Notes: a model not told the origin generated them from the letters alone. A stretch of 64,000 bases of DNA from an uncultured Christensenellaceae bacterium (GCA_944380285.1 CALWGZ010000002.1:1-64000), one strand, 5' to 3'; positions 36,978 through 45,571 are shown, counted from the stretch's first letter. Made by a program: numbers and translations.

Positions 36978-38719
36978 AGACAAAAGCGACCTTGAAACGC
37001 ATCGTCGGCTACATCGCCCCCTACAAGGGCTATGTCGCGCTGTCGCTGATCTCGGCGATCCTGTCGGTCGCGGCTACGCTGGCGGCGCCCGTCTGCATTG
37101 GCAAGGCGATCGACTATATCATCGGTCCCGGCAATGTCGACTTCGCAACGGTCGGCAAGTATATCGCGCTGATCGGCAGCACGATCGTCGTCGGCGGCGT
37201 CTTCCAATGGACGCTGTCGCTTGCGACCAACAAGCTCGCGTTCCTCGCAGTCAACGAAATGCGCAAACAGCTGTTCGCCCACATCGACCGCCTGCCGCTG
37301 TCGTACATCGACTCGCACGCGCACGGCGACCTCATCACGCGTATGGCGAGCGACATCGAGCAGATCTCCAACGGCATATTGCAGGGCTTCTCACAGCTCT
37401 TGACAGGCGTGTTCACGATCGCCGGCACGCTGGGCATCATGCTCGCGATCCAATGGCAGGTCGCGCTGGTCGTCATCGTCATCACTCCCCTTTCGCTGTT
37501 CGTCGCGACATTCGTCGCCAAGCACTCCAACGCGATGTTCCGCAAGCAGTCGGACACGCAGGGCAAGCTGGGCGGTTACAGCGAAGAGATGCTCGAAGGA
37601 CAGCGCATCGTCGCCGCGTTCGGCTATGAAGAAGAGGCGCAAAAGACGTTTGAGGAGATCGACGCCGTCCTCTACAAATACGGCGTAAAATCGCAATTTT
37701 ACAGCTCTCTGACCAACCCGTGCACCCGCTTTGTAAACAACCTCGTCTATGCGGCGGTCGGCATCATAGGCGCGGTGATCGCGATCCTCTACGGCACGAT
37801 GAGCGCGGGCACGCTGTCCACTTTCCTCATCTACGCCAACCAATACACCAAGCCGTTCAACGAGATCACCGGCGTCATCACCGAACTGCAAACCGCGTTT
37901 GCGTGCGCAAGGCGCGTGTTCGCCGTCTTGGACGAGCCCGAAGAGAGCCCCGACGACGACTTGCCCGAGATCGAAGAGTGCCTCGGCACCGTCGAGTTCG
38001 ACGACGTCTGCTTCGGCTACTCGCCCGACAAGCCGCTGTTGCAACACATCGACGTAAAGGCGGATAGAGGCAAAAAGATCGCGATCGTCGGCCCCACCGG
38101 CTGCGGCAAGACGACGATGATCAACCTGTTGATGCGCTTCTACGACGTGGACAGCGGCGAGATCCGCGTGTCCGACGCGCCCGTCAAATCGGTCAAACGC
38201 AACTCGTTGCGCGGTCAATTCGGAATGGTGCTCCAAGACACTTGGCTGTTCGAAGGCACCGTCCGCGACAACATCGCCTACGGCAGACGCGACGCGACCG
38301 ACGAAGAAGTCATCGCCGCCGCGCAAGCCGCACACGCGCACCGCTTCATCAGCAAGCTCGCAGACGGCTACGACACCGTGATCACCGAAAGCGGCGGCAA
38401 CCTGTCGCAAGGACAGCGGCAATTGCTGTGCATCGCGCGTATCATGCTCACACATCCGCCCATGCTCATCCTCGACGAGGCGACGTCCAACATCGATACC
38501 CGCACCGAGATCCGCATCCAAAAGGCGTTCGCCGAGATCATGAAAGGCCGCACCAGCTTCATCATCGCCCACCGCCTGTCCACGATACGCGACGCCGACC
38601 TCATCCTCGTGATGAAAGACGGCAACATCATCGAACAGGGCACGCACGAACAATTGCTCGACAAGGGCGGATTCTACAAAGAGCTTTACGAGAGTCAGTT
38701 CAAACGCTCCGCTTTTTGA
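36974..38719 (+). CDS. ABC exporter half-transporter B (catalytic site intact)
   Basis: 581 residues: six membrane helices, then an ATPase domain with Walker A GPTGCGKTT (about 372), a modified signature NLSQGQRQ, Walker B MLILDEATSNID with the catalytic Glu, and H-loop IAHRLST. The altered signature here faces the degenerate Walker B of subunit A, while subunit A's intact LSGGQ-type signature faces this intact site, which is what a heterodimer requires. GGAGGTG precedes the ATG at 36974; a frame open further upstream only overlaps gene A. The first structured repeat begins right after the stop. Confidence 0.94.
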   Translation: MKTKATLKRIVGYIAPYKGYVALSLISAILSVAATLAAPVCIGKAIDYIIGPGNVDFATVGKYIALIGSTIVVGGVFQWTLSLATNKLAFLAVNEMRKQLFAHIDRLPLSYIDSHAHGDLITRMASDIEQISNGILQGFSQLLTGVFTIAGTLGIMLAIQWQVALVVIVITPLSLFVATFVAKHSNAMFRKQSDTQGKLGGYSEEMLEGQRIVAAFGYEEEAQKTFEEIDAVLYKYGVKSQFYSSLTNPCTRFVNNLVYAAVGIIGAVIAILYGTMSAGTLSTFLIYANQYTKPFNEITGVITELQTAFACARRVFAVLDEPEESPDDDLPEIEECLGTVEFDDVCFGYSPDKPLLQHIDVKADRGKKIAIVGPTGCGKTTMINLLMRFYDVDSGEIRVSDAPVKSVKRNSLRGQFGMVLQDTWLFEGTVRDNIAYGRRDATDEEVIAAAQAAHAHRFISKLADGYDTVITESGGNLSQGQRQLLCIARIMLTHPPMLILDEATSNIDTRTEIRIQKAFAEIMKGRTSFIIAHRLSTIRDADLILVMKDGNIIEQGTHEQLLDKGGFYKELYESQFKRSAF

Positions 38720-38940
38720 GGGGCAACCCAAAAATTAACGCTTCGAATCGCAACGGGCACATCCGAATCACGGATGCGCCCGTTTCTCATACTCGCTATT
38801 TTTGGTTTTCCCCTCAATACTCCCCTTCCCACGCGGCACGTTCGCTCACCGCTCACGACCGCGCAAAGGGCGCCTTGCCAAAAGCGCGGTTTTGGCGCGG
38901 CGCGTTATCAAGTCGCGCGAGAAGCGCGGTTTCGCGCGAC
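38720..38940 (+). repeat. Three-hairpin structured element, copy 1
   Basis: It starts immediately after the ABC gene stop. Outer imperfect inverted repeat GGGGCAACCCAAAAAT (38720-) and ATTTTTGGTTTTCCCC (to 38813) encloses hairpin H1 (38752-38784). Hairpin H2 follows at about 38869-38904 (stem ends CCAAAA/TTTTGG, loop GCGCGG), then H3 at 38912-38940 (GTCGCGCGA/TCGCGCGAC). Confidence 0.75.
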
Positions 38941-39377
38941 GCTGAATCGCCGATTTACACGCTTTGAGTAAGTTTTGTTCTTCGCTTTATACTGCGGATT
39001 CTTGGCAACCCAAAAATTAACGCTTCGAATCGCAACGGGCACATCCGAATCACGGATGCGCCCGTTTCTCATACTCGCTATTTTTGGTTTTCCCCTCAAT
39101 ACTCCCCTTCCCACGCGGCACGTTCGCTCACCGCTCACGACCGCGCAAAGGGCGCCTTGCCAAAAGCGCGGTTTTGGCGCGGCGCGTTATCAAGTCGCGC
39201 GAGAAGCGCGGTTTCGCGCGACGCTGAATCGCCGATTTACACGCTTTGAGTAAGTTTTGTTCTTCGCTTTATACTGCGGATTCTTGGCAACCCAAAAATT
39301 AACGCTTCGAATCGCAACGGGCACATCCGAATCACGGATGCGCCCGTTTCTCATACTCGCTATTTTTGGTTTTCCCC
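38720..39377 (+). repeat. 282-bp tandem repeat array: two full units and a truncated third
   Basis: Units begin at 38720, 39002 and 39284. The first two appear identical apart from the first two bases; the third keeps only the 94-bp H1 block and then diverges into unrelated sequence. Each unit is one three-hairpin element plus a 61-bp spacer. Confidence 0.9.
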
Positions 39378-39771
39378 GGGGTACCCCCTTCCCACGCGGC
39401 ATTTTCTGTTCCGCGCTCGCTTTGCGGCGCGGTACAGATCACCGCTTTAAGCGGCTCGTTTGGGCATCTTTGCGTCTCTCGGAACGCTCGCGTACCATTG
39501 AGGTACGCGTCACAACCCTTTCGCCGCAAACCTGCACCAAGTCGCTCGCTTAAAGCTGCTTGGTTCTGTTTATCTTATCGGTTATATGCCAACTTAATAA
39601 TATAGTTGCGTTAATCTGATCGGTTCTGCATCGAGCTTTTCGCGCGGTCATTTGACAGCCGCGTTATCGTATCTCGCCCAAGCGCGGTTGGGCGAGATGT
39701 AATCGTAACCTTATACACAAAAAGCAACTTTTCGTTTTGACTTTTATAAAGCGGAAAAATTGACGACACTC
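39378..39771. other. Non-coding stretch with palindromes and degenerate repeat blocks
   Basis: No gene is supported. It contains GCGTACC-ATTGA-GGTACGC (39489-39507), a block shared with 28485-28575 (CCGCAAA, CAAGTCGCTCGC, GGTTCTGTTTATCT), and a perfect 11-bp hairpin ATCTCGCCCAA/TTGGGCGAGAT with loop GCGCGG (39671-39698). Confidence 0.55.
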
Positions 39772-39994
39772 GTCGCGCGGAACCGCGCTTCCCGCGCGAC
39801 TCGATTATGAAGTCCCCGAATGACCGCGCTCTTCGGGGACTTCACCTTACGGGACCGCGAGCGGTGAGCGAGCGCTTGTCCCGTGGGAAGGGGTATTTTA
39901 GGGGAAAACCGAAAATAGCGAGTATGAGAAACGGCGACGATTGCATTTGCAATCATCGCCGTTGCGATTCGATGCGTTATTTTCGGGTTGCCCC
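39772..39994 (-). repeat. Three-hairpin structured element, copy 4, inverted and diverged
   Basis: Read on the minus strand it follows the ilvN stop by 13 bp. H1 lies at 39931-39964, H2 at 39809-39843 (12-bp perfect stem), H3 at 39772-39800. The H1 block is again 94 bp long and H3 again 29 nt. H1 and H2 stems have different sequences from copy 1 yet remain paired, and H3 shows an A-T to G-C swap. Confidence 0.75.
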
Positions 39995-40007
39995 TAAAAG
40001 CGAAGCA

Positions 40008-40505
40008 TTAAACTCCTCTATCTATCGCCGTAATACCCGTGCGGCACACGTTCTTGACGCGCATGCCTTCGCGCGACTTGCAGAGGTCGGAGATCGCGGC
40101 GGCGAAGTTGTCTATCTTGCGGCTGGTGCCTGTGAGCTCCAAGATCATCGACTTTGAGGTGATGTCGAGGATGAGCGCGCCGAATTCGTCGGCAAGCTGC
40201 ACGATCGAGTTGTCGAATTGACCGGTCGTGACCACCTTGACAAGGATGAGTTCGCGGCACACGCTGTCCTCTTCTTTGAGGGCGGTGACGTTGATGGTCT
40301 CTTCAAGTTTGGACGTCTGTTTGATGATCTGATCGAGGGTGTTCTCGTCACCTCTCGCGGTGATCGTGATGCGCGAGATCTTGGGGTCGTCCGTCGTCGC
40401 GACCGAGAGTGAATCGATGTTGAAACCTCTTCTGCCGAACAGACTGCTGACCCTTGAGAGCACGCCCGAATTGTTGTAAACCACTACCGATACGATATGT
40501 TTCAT
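40008..40505 (-). CDS. ilvN: Acetolactate synthase small (regulatory) subunit
   Basis: 165 residues. An N-terminal ACT domain (HIVSVVVYNNSGVLSRVSSLFGRRGFNIDSLSV) senses branched-chain amino acids; the C-terminal domain has ELILVKV and ALILDITSKSMILELTG. It stimulates and gives valine feedback control to the catalytic subunit. The ATG at 40505 has AGGTGG upstream. No large subunit or other ilv gene is in the window, so it is a stand-alone gene here. Confidence 0.95.
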   Translation of the reverse strand: MKHIVSVVVYNNSGVLSRVSSLFGRRGFNIDSLSVATTDDPKISRITITARGDENTLDQIIKQTSKLEETINVTALKEEDSVCRELILVKVVTTGQFDNSIVQLADEFGALILDITSKSMILELTGTSRKIDNFAAAISDLCKSREGMRVKNVCRTGITAIDRGV

Positions 40506-40533
40506 AATCCACCTGTCCGAATTGTTTACAACC

Positions 40534-40562
40534 ATTATACACGCTCGCGCGGAGATTGGCAA
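40534..40562 (-). promoter_or_regulatory. Promoter of ilvN
   Basis: TTGCCA (40557-40562), 17 nt, TATAAT (40534-40539) on the minus strand, 28 nt before the ATG. Confidence 0.65.
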
Positions 40563-40682
40563 GAATTTTGGCAATATTTAAAAACGACCGCTTTCACGAT
40601 TTGCCCTCTTTTGAAAACCGCCGCGTAAATTCAATTCACCCTTGCGTTTTTCTTACATCTTTATCGATTGCAAAACTTTGCG

Positions 40683-40757
40683 ACGGGCACTGCGGACAAC
40701 AGTCGCCGAAAACTCTCTTCACGCCAAGACGACGCCGGCGTGAATTTTCGTGCCCGT
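40683..40757. other. Structured intergenic element after the NYN gene
   Basis: ACGGGCAC (40683-40690) pairs with GTGCCCGT (40750-40757), enclosing a second hairpin TTCACGCC/GGCGTGAA (40718-40725 with 40737-40744). It may be the 3' end or terminator structure of the NYN operon, but it lacks a U tract; a small RNA is an alternative. Confidence 0.4.
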
Positions 40758-40791
40758 GTCGGTCATACACAATTGTTTGCGCATGCAGCTC

Positions 40792-41436
40792 TCAAAAGTA
40801 TTTGTCCAAAAGCCGCCTCAATTCGTCCTTTTCGTCGAGAGGGCGGACGGCGCGTTTGCGCGCCTTTTTCTCCTCGACCGCGCGTCGCAGGTCTTCGCCG
40901 ATCTCCTTCATCCTGTCGTCGTCGAGCGGCTCTATGCCGGTATATGGCAAGAACTCGTCGACCGCGCTCTCCCTCTCCTCTTCGGGCGCAAGGTCGATCG
41001 GCTCGGGGACGGCTTCGTCCTCTTGCGGCAAGTTCTTGGCAAGCACGACGACGCCGTCGCACTTGTCCTCGTACATCGTGCCGCTTTCGCAGCCGAGATA
41101 CACCTTTTTGCCCTGTCTGCGCAACGCGTTGAGCAGCGGCAGACAATCCACTTCCGCCGCGACCAAAAAGATCGCGTCGACAGGTTCAAGACAGGCGACC
41201 GTCACGGCGTCGATGACTTGGCGAATGTCTATCCTCGTCTTTTTGCGATTGTGGAGCGGCAACGACACCTCGGCGCCGTACTCCTTGATGAAGGCGTTGA
41301 GCGCGCCGTTCCTCTTGGCGTTGTAGCCGTAAAATTTGACTTGACAAAAGCGCGCGCCGAGCGTCCGCTCGGCGTCGTAGAGCGCGTCGGCGTTGACCTT
41401 GGCCGCGCCCAGATCGATCAATGCGGCACAGTTCAT
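40792..41436 (-). CDS. NYN-domain (PIN-like) putative ribonuclease
   Basis: 214 residues. The N-terminal ~140 residues follow the NYN fold: a first strand with Asp (AALIDLGAAKVNADAL), VKFYGYN, RIDIRQVIDAV, and IFLVAAEVDCLPLLNALR corresponding to the usual SgDsDFvPL. The first Asp of that motif is replaced, so one metal ligand may be missing. The C-terminal 70 residues are charged and helical (EEKKARKRAV). GGGAG precedes the ATG at 41436; the longer frame to 41889 overlaps the glycosylase gene and is rejected. It follows that gene by 49 nt, probably in one operon. Confidence 0.78.
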   Translation of the reverse strand: MNCAALIDLGAAKVNADALYDAERTLGARFCQVKFYGYNAKRNGALNAFIKEYGAEVSLPLHNRKKTRIDIRQVIDAVTVACLEPVDAIFLVAAEVDCLPLLNALRRQGKKVYLGCESGTMYEDKCDGVVVLAKNLPQEDEAVPEPIDLAPEEERESAVDEFLPYTGIEPLDDDRMKEIGEDLRRAVEEKKARKRAVRPLDEKDELRRLLDKYF

Positions 41437-41485
41437 ATATCTCCCGTGGCAAAACTCGTCCGTGCACCGCGCCGCGCGGTCAATG

Positions 41486-42304
41486 TTACCGCCCCGACGT
41501 TTCTCGCTTGTAAAAAAACAGATATTGCTGAGCGATGCCGGCGTACTTGCCGTACATCTCGCACAACTTTTTGCGCATTTGAGCGTTGGTCGCGTCGCCG
41601 CCGACGATGTCGGAATAGACCTTGCGTATCCATGTGTCGACCGGAAAGACGTCGTACTTGCGGAACGCGAACAACAATATGCAATCCGCGACCTTTGGAC
41701 CCACGCCTTTGAGGCGGCACAGATACCTGTTCGCCTCGTCGGACGGCATGCCGAACACCCCGTCCAGATCGAAACCGTCCGCGATCCGGCGCGCGGTGTC
41801 GGCGAGATATTCCGCGCGATACCCTGCGCCGAGCGACGCATAAAACGCCTCGTCTTTCGCCGCCATCGCCTCGGGCGACGGGAACGCATATCTGCCCTCG
41901 CCGATCTCTTCTCCGAGCCGCTCGCAGATCCTGTTCAAAATGCCCTTGATCCGCGGTATGTGATTGTTGGCGGAGACGATGAAGCTCATCAGCGTCTCAA
42001 ACGGCTGCTGACGCAAAATGCGTATCCCTCTGCCGTATCCGACCGCCTCGCGCATGAACGGCTTGTCTTGCAGTTCTCCGCGGATCGCGCGGTAGTCGGC
42101 GCTCAGGTCGAAGTAGCCGGCGAAGTAGTCGGGATCGTCCGAAGAGATGACCGCACGCGACTCGTCTTGGGTCACGCGGCACAGCTTGTCGCCCGAGATC
42201 ACGGTGTAGCCGCCCTCTTCGGGGAAGTAGCGGAACACCTGTCCGCAGTCGAGGATGCGCCTTATGTCAAAGTCTTCTCTCGATACGATGATATCACTTT
42301 TCAT
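41486..42304 (-). CDS. ogg: 8-oxoguanine DNA glycosylase (OGG1 type)
   Basis: 272 residues. It removes oxidised guanine and nicks the strand. Motifs: CGQVFRYFPEEGG near the start, NNHIPRIKGILNRICERLGE, helix-hairpin-helix LKGVGPKVADCILLFAF carrying the catalytic Lys, and FPVDTWIRKVY with the catalytic Asp. The ATG at 42304 has GGAG upstream; the longer frame covers the divergent promoter and is rejected. It is an Ogg1/Ogg2-like bacterial form, divergent from the beta-galactosidase gene. Confidence 0.94.
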   Translation of the reverse strand: MKSDIIVSREDFDIRRILDCGQVFRYFPEEGGYTVISGDKLCRVTQDESRAVISSDDPDYFAGYFDLSADYRAIRGELQDKPFMREAVGYGRGIRILRQQPFETLMSFIVSANNHIPRIKGILNRICERLGEEIGEGRYAFPSPEAMAAKDEAFYASLGAGYRAEYLADTARRIADGFDLDGVFGMPSDEANRYLCRLKGVGPKVADCILLFAFRKYDVFPVDTWIRKVYSDIVGGDATNAQMRKKLCEMYGKYAGIAQQYLFFYKRETSGR

Positions 42305-42400
42305 GTCGTCTTTCTCCGCCTGTTTTGCCGAAATCAAACGAATTATAGCACAGATTTGCGACAAAATCAATACGAGTCCGATCCAAAACCGTTTTTCCTG

Positions 42401-42429
42401 TTGAAAATGTGCGCGCGTTATGGTATGAT
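42401..42429 (+). promoter_or_regulatory. Promoter of the GH2 beta-galactosidase
   Basis: TTGAAA (42401-42406), 17 nt, TATGAT (42424-42429). AAGGAGAG precedes the ATG at 42469. Confidence 0.65.
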
Positions 42430-42468
42430 AATAAGTACAAATACTTCGGGCCACACAAGGAGAGAATT

Positions 42469-45400
42469 ATGAAAAACTTCGCCACCCTTTCCGTCTACAA
42501 CGTCAACTCGCTCAAACGCAGCGCGGCGGGCTTCCCGCTGGACAAGGACGGCAAGTCCACAGCCGTCTGTCTTGACGGCAAGTGGAAGTTCAAATTCGTA
42601 CCGTCCGTCGACCGCATTCCCCAAGGATACGAGGCTGACGGCGTCGCCCCTGCCGGCTTTGACGAGATCGACGTCCCGTCCGAATGGCAGATCAAGGGCT
42701 TTGACACCCCCATCTACACCAACTACATGTACCCCTACGCGCTCGCGCAGTTCAACCTGCTCGCGGTGCCAAAGGTCAAGGAGCGCAAGACGAGCGCCGG
42801 CTGCTATGTCACCGAGTTCGAGTACGACGGCGCCGACCGCGACGTCTTCCTGCGCTTCGACGGCATAAATTGCTGCGGCGACATCTATGTCAACGGCAAG
42901 TTCGTCGGCTACTCCGAGGACACGTTCAGCCCTCAGGAATACGACATCACCTCCGTCGTCCGCAAAGGCTCCAACAAGCTGGCGGTCACCGTCTATCGCT
43001 ATTGCACCGGCAGCTATCTCGAAGATCAGGACATGTGGCGCCTTTCGGGCATCTTCCGCAGCGTTTGGCTGATCGCGAAACCGCACACCGAGGTCATCGA
43101 CTGCTTCTCGCTGTCGACGCTCAAAAACGACTACAAAGACGCCGACTTCGAGACCACCGTCACCCTCGCATCCCGCAAGGATGAGGGCGCGTCGTACGAG
43201 GTCAAATTGACCTTGACGGACGGCGACAATGCCGTCGCCGAGCTGTCCGAAACCGTCGGCAAGCTTGCGGTCGGCAACAAGGACGTCAAATTGACCGCCG
43301 CGCTCAAAGACGTCAAGCTGTGGTCGGACGAATATCCCAACCTCTACCGCGTGCGTATAATTTTGCTTGCGGACGGCAAAGAGGTCGACAGACGCGAATA
43401 CGACTTCGGCTTCCGCGAAGTGCGCATCCAAGGCATGAAGGACGGCAGAGGTCCGTTCATCTTGCTCAACGGCAGACCGATCAAGATCTACGGCGTCAAC
43501 CGCCACGAGTTCCACCCCTACCACGGGCACGCGGTGCCGCACGAGCTGATCGAGAAAGATCTGCTGCTGTGCAAAGCCAACAACATCACCGCGATCCGCA
43601 ACTCGCACTACCCCAATTGCGACGCATTCTATGAGATGTGCGACCGCATCGGCATATTGGTCATGGCGGAGACAAATCTCGAGAGCCACGGGCTGGCGGC
43701 GTTCTTACCGGCAAGCAGCAAAAAGTGGGTCGACCAATGCGTCTACCGTGCGATGAACATGGTCGAAAGACTCAAAAACCACCCCTGTATCATCAGCTGG
43801 TCGCTGGGCAACGAGGCGGGCTTCGGCAAAGACTTCTTCGTCATGCGCGAGGCGATCTTGGCGCGCGACACTTCGCGCTTCATCCACTACGAGCCCGACC
43901 AATCGGGCAAGGTCGGCGACGTGCTGAGCGAGATGTATTCCCACGTCGAAAAGATGCCGATCATCGGCGAGAACAAGCCGATGCGCCACTGTCTTGCGCT
44001 CTGGTCGCCGCTCGGCAGCAAATACACGCCCGATATGTACCGCGACCTGCCCTTCATACAATGCGAATACGCGCATTGCATGGGCAACGCTCTCGGCGAC
44101 TTCTCCGACTATTGGGACATGTTCCGCAAATACGACCGCCTCGCCGGCGGCTTCATCTGGGACTTCGCCGACCAGGCGATCCACCGCGAGATCGACGGCA
44201 AGGACGCGTGGCTGTACGGCGGCGACTTCGGCGACAAGCCCAATGCGGGCAGGTTTGCGTTCAACGGCATCGTCCGCGGCGACCGCTCCCCCAACCCGGC
44301 TCTGTATGAAGTCAAGTATCAATACGCGAAGGCTGGCTTTGAGTATGAGGACGGCAAATTGACCGTCACCAACCGGCACAACTTCACCGACCTCGACGAA
44401 TATGAGACGGTCGTCTCCTATGTCGCCGAAGGTGAGGAATTGGCAAGCAAGACGAGCGTCGTCAAGTGCGCTCCCGGCGAGAAGGCGCAGGTGCCGCTCC
44501 CCGAAAAGTGCGACTTCCCGGAGGGGAAAGAGGTCGTCCTCAACGTCCGTCTGCTGACGACAAAGGACATGCCCTACGCCAAGGCTGGACACGTCGCGGC
44601 GACGGGTCAATTCGTCGTCAAGCAGTTCGATTTTTCGGCGCCCGTGTTTACAAAAGGCGTTCAATGCACCTCGGTCAGCGGCGGCTGGACGATCACTGCG
44701 GGCGACGTCTCCTATTCGCTCGGCAGCAACGGCTACATCACCTCGGCGGTCGCCGGCGGCAAAGAATTGCTCTCCGCGCCGATTCGCCCCAACTTCGCTC
44801 GCGCGACGATCGACAACGACGCTCTGCCCCAAGTGCCGAGCATCATCTCCACGCTGTTCATGGGCAAGGACAAGGGCATCCGCGCTCAAAAGAGACTGCG
44901 CGCAAAGAGCGTCAACGTCTTTGAGAACGACGGCGTCGTCACCGCGGAGATCTGCTGGTCGATGCCGCACACCAAACATCTCAAGACCACCTACACCTTC
45001 TCGGGCGACGGCTCCGTCCGCCTCGCGATGTCGCTGAACGTCAAGTGCAGCATGGAACGCTACGGCTTCACCTTCCGTCTCGCCGAGGGCATCGACGGCG
45101 TGTTGCTGTACGGCAAAGGTCCGCACGAGAATTATTGCGACCGCGCGACGGGTGCGGAACTCGGCGTTTGGTCGGGCAAGGCGGAAGAGATGATCCACGA
45201 CTACCTCTACCCCCAAGAGAACGGCAACCGCACCGGCGTGAGATACGCCTCGATCGGCGGCAAAGAGGGAGTGACGCTCCGCGCGGTCGGCAAGCCGTTC
45301 GAGATGACCGTCCACCCCTACACCTATGAGATGTTGCAAAACGCACAGCATCTGCACGAACTCGGAAGAGAAAACGCGCTCACCGTCTGCGTGGACGGCA

Positions 45401-45513
45401 AACAGCGCGGCGTCGGCGGCGACACCCCGGCGATGGCGTGCACAAAGCCGCAATACGACATCTTGCCCGGCAAGATCCACACGTTGGACTTCACTCTCAA
45501 ATTCAACGCCTGA
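42469..45513 (+). CDS. GH2 beta-galactosidase (LacZ type)
   Basis: 1014 residues, the five-domain LacZ length, no signal peptide. Jelly-roll domain first (DRDVFLRFDGINCCGDIYVNGKFVGYSEDTF trimmed here to its sense), then the TIM barrel with YGVNRHEFHPYHG, acid/base Glu in SWSLGNEAGFG and nucleophile Glu in IQCEYAHCMGN, and a C-terminal Bgal_small_N domain. It hydrolyses terminal beta-galactosides in the cytoplasm. It is monocistronic with its own promoter and terminator; no lactose permease is adjacent. Beta-galactosidase is far more likely than beta-glucuronidase because the LacZ-type small domain is present. Confidence 0.92.
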   Translation: MKNFATLSVYNVNSLKRSAAGFPLDKDGKSTAVCLDGKWKFKFVPSVDRIPQGYEADGVAPAGFDEIDVPSEWQIKGFDTPIYTNYMYPYALAQFNLLAVPKVKERKTSAGCYVTEFEYDGADRDVFLRFDGINCCGDIYVNGKFVGYSEDTFSPQEYDITSVVRKGSNKLAVTVYRYCTGSYLEDQDMWRLSGIFRSVWLIAKPHTEVIDCFSLSTLKNDYKDADFETTVTLASRKDEGASYEVKLTLTDGDNAVAELSETVGKLAVGNKDVKLTAALKDVKLWSDEYPNLYRVRIILLADGKEVDRREYDFGFREVRIQGMKDGRGPFILLNGRPIKIYGVNRHEFHPYHGHAVPHELIEKDLLLCKANNITAIRNSHYPNCDAFYEMCDRIGILVMAETNLESHGLAAFLPASSKKWVDQCVYRAMNMVERLKNHPCIISWSLGNEAGFGKDFFVMREAILARDTSRFIHYEPDQSGKVGDVLSEMYSHVEKMPIIGENKPMRHCLALWSPLGSKYTPDMYRDLPFIQCEYAHCMGNALGDFSDYWDMFRKYDRLAGGFIWDFADQAIHREIDGKDAWLYGGDFGDKPNAGRFAFNGIVRGDRSPNPALYEVKYQYAKAGFEYEDGKLTVTNRHNFTDLDEYETVVSYVAEGEELASKTSVVKCAPGEKAQVPLPEKCDFPEGKEVVLNVRLLTTKDMPYAKAGHVAATGQFVVKQFDFSAPVFTKGVQCTSVSGGWTITAGDVSYSLGSNGYITSAVAGGKELLSAPIRPNFARATIDNDALPQVPSIISTLFMGKDKGIRAQKRLRAKSVNVFENDGVVTAEICWSMPHTKHLKTTYTFSGDGSVRLAMSLNVKCSMERYGFTFRLAEGIDGVLLYGKGPHENYCDRATGAELGVWSGKAEEMIHDYLYPQENGNRTGVRYASIGGKEGVTLRAVGKPFEMTVHPYTYEMLQNAQHLHELGRENALTVCVDGKQRGVGGDTPAMACTKPQYDILPGKIHTLDFTLKFNA

Positions 45514-45527
45514 CGCGACAAAATGCA

Positions 45528-45560
45528 ATCGCCGCTCCGATCGGAGCGGCGATATTTTTT
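45528..45560 (+). terminator. Terminator of the GH2 gene
   Basis: A 26-bp perfect palindrome (45528-45553; arm ATCGCCGCTCCGA) followed by six T (45555-45560). Confidence 0.92.
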
Positions 45561-45571
45561 GCTTTGAGCAT

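Noticed and set aside
38720..39377. CRISPR array
   Set aside because: The repeat unit is 282 bp, units are near-identical throughout with no short spacers, and no cas genes are present.
38774..39553. Three similar small ORFs (MRPFLILAIFGFP...) in the tandem repeats
   Set aside because: They read through the hairpins, have no ribosome sites, and their repetition follows from the DNA repeat. Conserved base pairing explains the sequence better than a protein.
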